Position numbers and translations under genes: made by a program
DNA from: an uncultured bacterium
GTDB taxonomy: Bacteria; Actinomycetota; Coriobacteriia; Coriobacteriales; Coriobacteriaceae
Assembly: GCA_905214105.1 (NCBI GenBank)
Contig: CAJMKK010000002.1
Span: 310,001-374,000 of the forward strand
Direction of reading: 5' to 3'
DNA: 64,000 nucleotides
Notes under the pieces: generated by a model
Told to the model about the DNA's origin: nothing
Databases searched by the model: none
Seen by the model: the letters and a program-made list of their open reading frames with translations, nothing else
In this document: piece after piece, positions 58,692 through 64,000 of the stretch
Numbering within the stretch: the stretch's first letter is position 1
Layout of the letters: every line of letters begins with the position of its first letter

Positions 58692-59401
58692 TGAAGCACG
58701 TGCTCCGCGTGATCAACGTGCTGGCGACCGTGGTGATCCTGGTCGCCTTTGTGGTGTTGCTGCGCACGGTGTTCACGCCCGCCGGCGAGATCCCCACCAT
58801 CATGGGCTATGGCTTTATGCGCACGCTGACCGGTTCGATGGAGCCGGCGATTCCCGTGCACTCGTTTATCGTCGTTGATACCGGCGACGGTCAGGCCTAT
58901 CAGGTGGGCGACATCATCACCTTCCATTCGTCCGATGACGCGCTGGAGGGTTCGCTCAACACGCACCGCATCGTTGCCGTGGAGGCCGCCGCCGACGGCG
59001 CCCCGATCTACCGCACCAAGGGCGATGCCAATCCGGTCGAGGATGCTGCGCCCGTGCCCGCCGCCGACGTGGTGGGGCGCGTGGTCTTTGTCTCGGCGGG
59101 GCTGGGCGTGGTGGTCTCGTTGCTCACCAATCCGCTGCTGTTCTTTCCGCTTATCGTGGTGCCGCTGATCGTGCTGCTGGTGCTCGAGATTCGCCATATG
59201 GTCAAGACAACGCAAGAGGTGGCACGCGCCGAGGACGAGGCCGCCTTGCGAGCCGCCGTTGAGCAGATTCGCGAAAAGCGCCGTCGCGAGCAGGAGGAGC
59301 AGGGCGACGCCGGTGACGAGGGCGATGCCGACGGTGGCCATACCGATGAAAGTGCGGAAGCCGATCCCGGCGCCCCAGGCGATTCCAACCGCTCGGCATA
59401 G
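58691..59401 (+). CDS. SipW-like type I signal peptidase 2
   Basis: A 236-residue Ser/His signal peptidase. S49 is in LTGSMEP, H92 in LNTHRIV and D112 in TKGDAN. Membrane helices lie at about 8-28 and 140-165, and a charged tail (EKRRREQEEQGDAGDEGDAD) ends the protein. The ATG overlaps the previous stop (TGATG); a GTG three bases upstream is an alternative. Having a second peptidase in the same operon suggests that it handles a different subset of signals or regulates the first. No further gene of the system follows. Confidence 0.9.
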   Translation: MKHVLRVINVLATVVILVAFVVLLRTVFTPAGEIPTIMGYGFMRTLTGSMEPAIPVHSFIVVDTGDGQAYQVGDIITFHSSDDALEGSLNTHRIVAVEAAADGAPIYRTKGDANPVEDAAPVPAADVVGRVVFVSAGLGVVVSLLTNPLLFFPLIVVPLIVLLVLEIRHMVKTTQEVARAEDEAALRAAVEQIREKRRREQEEQGDAGDEGDADGGHTDESAEADPGAPGDSNRSA

Positions 59402-59526
59402 CTCATCGGTGCCTTTCGTCCCTGCAATTTGGACGCTCGCAGATGCTCCGCATCATCTGCTATTTCATACCAATATCCGTGCTACAGTTTGGACGCTTTA
59501 TTGCCAATTGATTTCGGGGGAGTGGG

Positions 59527-60549
59527 ATGGAACAGAAGCGCTCGGCGCAGTGTGCACGTGAAAGGGCTTCGGTACCGATGACGGCGGCGTCTGATTTTAT
59601 CGTGCCCGAGGGGACTGACGAGCTGAGCCGCAGCACCCGCCGCGCATGGCGCGACCGCCTCAACGACGCCCAGGCGCGCAAGATGGCCCTGGGTACGCTC
59701 GCCGCGTTTGCCGGCGGTACGTTTTGGGGTTTTTCTGGCACCAGCGCCAGCTACCTCTTTGACGTGTGCCATATCGAGACGTTTTGGCTGATGAGCGTGC
59801 GCCAAGTTATCGCTGGCCTGCTCTTTATGTTCGTTGTGCTCAGAAAAGACCGCGACCGCTTGATCGAGCTGTGGACTACCCCCGCCGATCGCAAGCAGCT
59901 TATTCTGTTTACGATCTTTGGCCTGCTGTTCAACCAGCTTTGCTATCTGTCAGCCGTGCGCCTGACCAACGCGGGCACCGCGACCGTCTTCCAGTGCCTG
60001 CAGCTGGTGGTCGTCATGGGGTATGCCTGCGTCACCGCGCATCGACTGCCGCGCACGCGCGAGGCTCTTGGCATTTTGCTCGCATTGGGCGGAACGTTTT
60101 TGATCGCCACGGGCGGCGACCCCAGTACGCTCAACATCTCGCCGATGGGCCTGCTCTCGGGCCTTTTGTGCGCAGTGGGCGGTGCCTGCATAGCAATCAT
60201 CCCTGCCGGAATCCTCAACAAATTCGGTAGCCCGGTCGTCACGGGCTCGGCCATGCTTTCGGCGGGAATCGTGATGAGTATCTTTACCCAGCCGTGGGCG
60301 CATATGCCGGCGCTCGGCCCCTCGGGTGTCGGCGCGCTCGCGATATTTATTGTGGTGGGGTCGTTCTTCGCCTATATGTTCTACATGCAGGGCGTTAAGG
60401 AGATTGGCTCGGTGCGCGCGAGCCTCCTTGGAACCATGGAGCCGGTTTCGGCCACCATCACCAGCGCCCTTATGCTGGGAACGGTGTTTTTGCCTACCGA
60501 CCTGGCGGGCTTTGCCATGATTATCGCGATGGTGTTTTTGACGGTGTAG
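59527..60549 (+). CDS. EamA/DMT-family transporter (EamA-2)
   Basis: A 340-residue transporter with about ten helices, starting after a hydrophilic N-terminus of about 55 residues (REQ-rich, RSTRRAWRDRLNDAQARK). The first helix contains LAAFAGGTFWGFSGTSASYLF. Both EamA repeats are complete, and the last helices contain GSVRASLLGTMEPVSATI. It is probably an exporter of amino acids or metabolites; the substrate is unknown. ATG 59527 follows GGGGGAG. It is unrelated in context to the secretion operon. Confidence 0.88.
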   Translation: MEQKRSAQCARERASVPMTAASDFIVPEGTDELSRSTRRAWRDRLNDAQARKMALGTLAAFAGGTFWGFSGTSASYLFDVCHIETFWLMSVRQVIAGLLFMFVVLRKDRDRLIELWTTPADRKQLILFTIFGLLFNQLCYLSAVRLTNAGTATVFQCLQLVVVMGYACVTAHRLPRTREALGILLALGGTFLIATGGDPSTLNISPMGLLSGLLCAVGGACIAIIPAGILNKFGSPVVTGSAMLSAGIVMSIFTQPWAHMPALGPSGVGALAIFIVVGSFFAYMFYMQGVKEIGSVRASLLGTMEPVSATITSALMLGTVFLPTDLAGFAMIIAMVFLTV

Positions 60550-60692
60550 CTGGCGCCAAGACGGAAAAGGCGTTGTGCCACATTTTCGCCAATTGATGTC
60601 CGTGTCTGGAGTTTAGCTGTCGATGCTCAAAATGCCATAAACTAGCAACGTTATGGACTTTTTCATTGCGACTCAATTGCGAGGATTTCTTT

Positions 60693-63023
60693 ATGGCTGG
60701 TAATCACTTTAAGGGCAGCGATAGCGGCCGTCCTGCAGTTCCGCCGCGTCCGAACGGGGCTGGTAAGGCCGGCACGCCGGGCGGCGCTGGGCAGGGCGGT
60801 TCCGGTAAGCGCGTGTCCCCGGGCGAGACGGCGATGTTTACCGCTCTGTACGAGCAGTCTCAAAAGGCAAAAAAGACCGGCCGTGCAAGAGGGAATGTCT
60901 TTGCGGGCGGTGCAACCTCCACGTCGCAGCCGAGCGGGGCCCCTTCGATACCTGCGAACAACGCAGGTGCTGCCAACGCCGCGAATATCGCCGGCAACGT
61001 TAATGCCGGCAAGGCCGCCAACAATACTCCCTCTGCCGGTGGCGCGGGGCTTACGGGTAACCTTGGCACGATTTACACCGGCGCCTCCGAGACTGGCACG
61101 TTCGCCCGCCTGGATGATAGCGGTGCCGAGTTTGCGGGCTCGGGTTCCAAGGAAGATTATTACGATTTTGGCTTGAACTACGGTAGCGACGCTTCGTCGA
61201 GTTCGACCTCTGACGGTCTGGTCCGTCATCGCCATCGCAAGGGCGAGCGCAAAAAGCGTCACACTGGCGCCATTATTGCCGCTGTAGTCGCGGTGCTTCT
61301 CGTTGCGCTTGGCGCAAGCGGCTTTATGCTGCTTAACTCGGCAAAGACCGTAAAGAGCGAAGCGAAGGAGGCTGTCGAGATCGTCGGTGGCCTTAAGGAC
61401 AAGGTCACGTCGGGCGATTTTTCGACGCTGCCTGACGACGCGAAGAAGATTGATGAGCTCTTCGACAGCATGAAGGCGGAGACCTCGAGCCCGCTGTGGA
61501 CGGCGGCTTCGTTTATCCCGGTGTATGGCGGCGACATCAATGCTGCACGCACCATGATCGACGCCCTGTCCGATGTCTCGAGCAATGCGCTGGTTCCCAT
61601 GGCCGATAACCTTTCGCAGGCCACGCCCGGCAAGTTGTTCCAGGATGGGACTATCAACGTGTCCGCGCTGCAGGCGGTCGCCGATTCGCTCTCCGATAGC
61701 TCGAAGGTGTTCAAGAGCGCCAACGAGAAGATCCAGGGCATTGGCGATACTCATATTTCCCAGGTGACCGAGCTGGTCGATAAGGCCAAGGACGGCTTTG
61801 CCACCCTCAACGGCGCGGTTGACGCGGCGGAGAAGGTCGCCCCCGTCCTTCCCCAGATGCTCGGCGCCAACGGCCAGACGCGTCATTATCTTGTGCTCGC
61901 GATGAGCAATGTCGAGATCCGCGCCTGTGGCGGTTTTCCCGGTTCTCGCGGCGTGATGTCGGTGACTGATGGTAAGCTCGAACTGGGCGATTTTGTCAAA
62001 GTCGACATGATGAAAGAGCCTTTGAGCCCGCTTCCCATCACCGATGAAGAAGCAAACTTGTTCACGACCGGATGGGGCCTGACCGGATTCAACACGCTCG
62101 GATACACGATGGGTGACGTTACGATGACGCCCGATTATCCGCGTGCGGCTCAGCTTGCCAGCGATATGCAGAAGGCCATTGTCGGAGATGACATCGACGG
62201 CGTATTTGCAGTCGATCCGGTATTTTTGCAGTATATGCTCGGCATTGTAGGCGGCACACAGCTTCCTGACGGTACCGTCGTTGATGGAAGCAACGCTGCA
62301 AAGGTGCTGCTGCACGATATTTATTGGAATTACCCGGTAGAGGAACAGGACGCCATTTTTGCGGCGGTTGCCGGATCGGCTTTTAACAAGATCGTGGACG
62401 AACTGGGCTCCAGCGATATTGCTAAGATTGCTGGAGCCATCGAAAAGGGTGCTTCCGAGGGTCGCATCCTCATGTATTCGAGAAACGATGACGAGGAAAA
62501 GGCCGCGAAGGCCCTTGGAATATCGGGCGCCCTCCAAGCCGATACGTCGGAGGCTCCGATCTTGGGCGTCTATGTGAACAACTACAGTTATTCAAAGATG
62601 GATTGGTTCCTCGATAAGCGAGTCACCATCGATTCTTCGGTTGAAAATGCCGATGGCTCGACGACGTATCGAGTGACCACCTCGCTCAAGAACACGATGA
62701 CCCCCCAGGAGAAGGCCGAGATGCCTGGTTATTTCCAGGGCCATAACGGCATTAGCCAGGATATTGATGATGAGGTACTGAGGCTTTATCTCTATGCTCC
62801 TGCGGGAGGCAGCATTTCGGACATTAAGACTTCGGGCTCCGGTTCTATCGAGATGAACGAAGCGACGCACGATGGCTTGAAGGTTGCATGGGGCGGTGTC
62901 CACATGCTTCTTGGACAAGACATAAAGGTTGAGTACACGGTCACGACTTCGAAGGACTCTGGGCACAAGGAGCTTAAGGTTCGTACCACGCCGACCGCTC
63001 AAACGTTCGAACAGGATAAGTAA
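60693..63023 (+). CDS. DUF4012-domain membrane protein
   Basis: A 776-residue protein. The N-terminal 180 residues are low-complexity and cytoplasmic (Gly/Ala/Asn/Pro-rich), ending in a basic HRHRKGERKKRH patch. One membrane helix lies at about 190-212. An extracellular part with a helical segment (about 220-380) follows. The DUF4012 core (about 390-560) has YLVLAMSNVEIRACGGFPGSRG and then AVDPVFLQYMLGIVGG. Residues about 600-770 are beta-rich. DUF4012 proteins are actinobacterial cell-envelope proteins of unclear role. ATG 60693 follows GAGG. glmM starts three bases after the stop, linking it to cell-wall precursor synthesis. Confidence 0.85.
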   Translation: MAGNHFKGSDSGRPAVPPRPNGAGKAGTPGGAGQGGSGKRVSPGETAMFTALYEQSQKAKKTGRARGNVFAGGATSTSQPSGAPSIPANNAGAANAANIAGNVNAGKAANNTPSAGGAGLTGNLGTIYTGASETGTFARLDDSGAEFAGSGSKEDYYDFGLNYGSDASSSSTSDGLVRHRHRKGERKKRHTGAIIAAVVAVLLVALGASGFMLLNSAKTVKSEAKEAVEIVGGLKDKVTSGDFSTLPDDAKKIDELFDSMKAETSSPLWTAASFIPVYGGDINAARTMIDALSDVSSNALVPMADNLSQATPGKLFQDGTINVSALQAVADSLSDSSKVFKSANEKIQGIGDTHISQVTELVDKAKDGFATLNGAVDAAEKVAPVLPQMLGANGQTRHYLVLAMSNVEIRACGGFPGSRGVMSVTDGKLELGDFVKVDMMKEPLSPLPITDEEANLFTTGWGLTGFNTLGYTMGDVTMTPDYPRAAQLASDMQKAIVGDDIDGVFAVDPVFLQYMLGIVGGTQLPDGTVVDGSNAAKVLLHDIYWNYPVEEQDAIFAAVAGSAFNKIVDELGSSDIAKIAGAIEKGASEGRILMYSRNDDEEKAAKALGISGALQADTSEAPILGVYVNNYSYSKMDWFLDKRVTIDSSVENADGSTTYRVTTSLKNTMTPQEKAEMPGYFQGHNGISQDIDDEVLRLYLYAPAGGSISDIKTSGSGSIEMNEATHDGLKVAWGGVHMLLGQDIKVEYTVTTSKDSGHKELKVRTTPTAQTFEQDK

Positions 63024-63026
63024 GAT

Positions 63027-64000
63027 ATGAAGTACTTTGGCACCGACGGCTTTCGCGGTGAGGCCAACGTTGGGCTGACGGTAGAGCACGCTTATAAGAT
63101 TGGCCGTTTTGTGGGCTGGTATTACGGCGCCAACCGCGAGCGCAAGGCGCGCGTCATCGTGGGCAAGGACACCCGTCGCTCGAGCTATATGTTCGAGGCG
63201 GCGCTGGTGAGTGGCTTGGTCGCGAGCGGTGCGGACGCCTATATGCTGCACGTGATCCCCACGCCGGGCGTAGCGCATCAGACCGTGGAAGGCTGCTTCG
63301 ATTGCGGCATCATGATCAGCGCGAGCCACAACCCGTTTTGCGATAACGGCATTAAGCTCGTCAATAGCGACGGTTTTAAGATGGACGAGGACGTACTGGA
63401 GCTCATCGAGGACTACGTCGATGGCAAGAGCGAGGTGCCGCTGGCCACGGGCAACCACATCGGCGCCACGGTGGACTACATGCAGGGCCGCAACCGCTAC
63501 ATTGCCTCGCTCATCGCCAGCGCGAACTTTTCGCTGCAGGGCGTCAAGATCGGCATCGACTGCGCCAACGGCTCGGCGTCCTCGGTGGCCAAGCCGGTGT
63601 TCGACGCGCTGGGCGCCGACGTGCGCGTGATCAATGCCGCGCCCGATGGTTTTAACATCAACGTCGACTGCGGCTCCACGCATATGGAGCGTCTGCAGCG
63701 CCACGTGGTGGAGCAGGGCCTGGACGTGGGCTTTGCCTATGACGGCGATGCCGACCGCTGCCTGGCCGTGGACGAGCGCGGGCGCGTGGTCGATGGCGAC
63801 CAGATCCTGTACGTGTGCGGCGTGTACCTGAACAAGCACGGTCGCCTTTCGGGCGGTACCGTGGTTCCGACGATTGCCAGCAACTTTGGCCTGATCAAGT
63901 CGTTGGAGCTTGCCGGCCTAAGTGCCGTGACCAGCGGTGTGGGCGACCGTCACGTGTATGCCAAGATGCGCGAGGGCGGTTACAGCCTAGGCGGCGAGCA
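63027..64000 (+). CDS. glmM: Phosphoglucosamine mutase, cut by the window end
   Basis: The first 324 codons of GlmM, which converts glucosamine 6-phosphate to glucosamine 1-phosphate for UDP-GlcNAc and cell-wall synthesis. The N-terminus MKYFGTDGFRGEAN, the active-site serine loop ISASHNPFCDNGIK near 100 and the metal loop YDGDADR near 240 are all present and intact. The frame is open to base 64000 with no stop, so about 120 residues lie beyond the window. The start ATG lies three bases after the DUF4012 gene, with AGGATAAG in front. Confidence 0.96.
   Translation, partial: MKYFGTDGFRGEANVGLTVEHAYKIGRFVGWYYGANRERKARVIVGKDTRRSSYMFEAALVSGLVASGADAYMLHVIPTPGVAHQTVEGCFDCGIMISASHNPFCDNGIKLVNSDGFKMDEDVLELIEDYVDGKSEVPLATGNHIGATVDYMQGRNRYIASLIASANFSLQGVKIGIDCANGSASSVAKPVFDALGADVRVINAAPDGFNINVDCGSTHMERLQRHVVEQGLDVGFAYDGDADRCLAVDERGRVVDGDQILYVCGVYLNKHGRLSGGTVVPTIASNFGLIKSLELAGLSAVTSGVGDRHVYAKMREGGYSLGGE

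Noticed and set aside
60663..62537. A 624-codon open frame on the minus strand
   Set aside because: It is the antisense shadow of the DUF4012 gene; composition is Arg/His-rich with no motif.

Overview
The window looks like a chromosome segment of a gut coriobacterium, most likely Collinsella or a close relative. The evidence is GC-rich coding sequence, actinobacterial-type gene content, many GTG/TTG starts with clear Shine-Dalgarno sites, and gut-anaerobe functions (rubrerythrin, mannose-family PTS, L-2-hydroxyacid dehydrogenase). The genus is inferred from gene content, not from a marker gene.

Layout. 1-16460 is mostly housekeeping: the end of a sensor kinase with its LytTR response regulator, a phosphodiesterase, tRNA-Asp, an Rrf2 regulator, a MutY-like glycosylase without the Fe-S motif, rubrerythrin, RmuC, an ABC exporter, endonuclease III, Mfd, a PAP2 phosphatase, a threonine aldolase and a GNAT acetyltransferase. 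16460-31542 is a sugar-amine-type catabolic region. It has three SIS-domain (FrlB-like) genes, three GntR/UTRA regulators, a mannose-family PTS (IIAB, IIC, IID), an EamA exporter, a HAD phosphatase, a YitT protein and RecQ. Each regulator can be paired with its own operator-like motif upstream of a SIS or PTS gene, suggesting three separately controlled Amadori-compound (fructosamine-like) modules. Two copies of a folded intergenic element with compensatory base changes lie in this region. 31543-40878 holds an L-2-hydroxyacid dehydrogenase, MetA with the acetyl-CoA-type Glu111, 5-formyl-THF cyclo-ligase, a HicAB toxin-antitoxin pair, a large M16C zinc protease, and an AlbA_2/ATPase regulator behind an array of GAGAGATAA repeats.

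41008-59401 is the most unusual part. A PilZ protein is coupled to a membrane protein, and six further secreted proteins carry a SipW/TasA-type signal (consensus TYAWF) and a shared C-terminal signature close to WLEGxDxxCxN. Two SipW-like Ser/His signal peptidases are encoded with the downstream group. Between them are a membrane-anchored McrB-like AAA+ ATPase and a protein whose N-terminal part looks like a McrC/DUF2357 partner but whose C-terminal half is coiled coil rather than nuclease. I read this as a surface-fibre or matrix secretion locus that has taken over an McrBC-like ATPase pair. A 5-kb island (HNH endonuclease, zinc ribbon, DUF5710 protein, DUF559-like protein) next to tRNA-Val separates its two halves.

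59402-64000 holds an EamA transporter, a DUF4012 membrane protein and the start of glmM, which runs off the end. Intergenic space throughout is rich in palindromic and MITE-like repeats, in at least six families.
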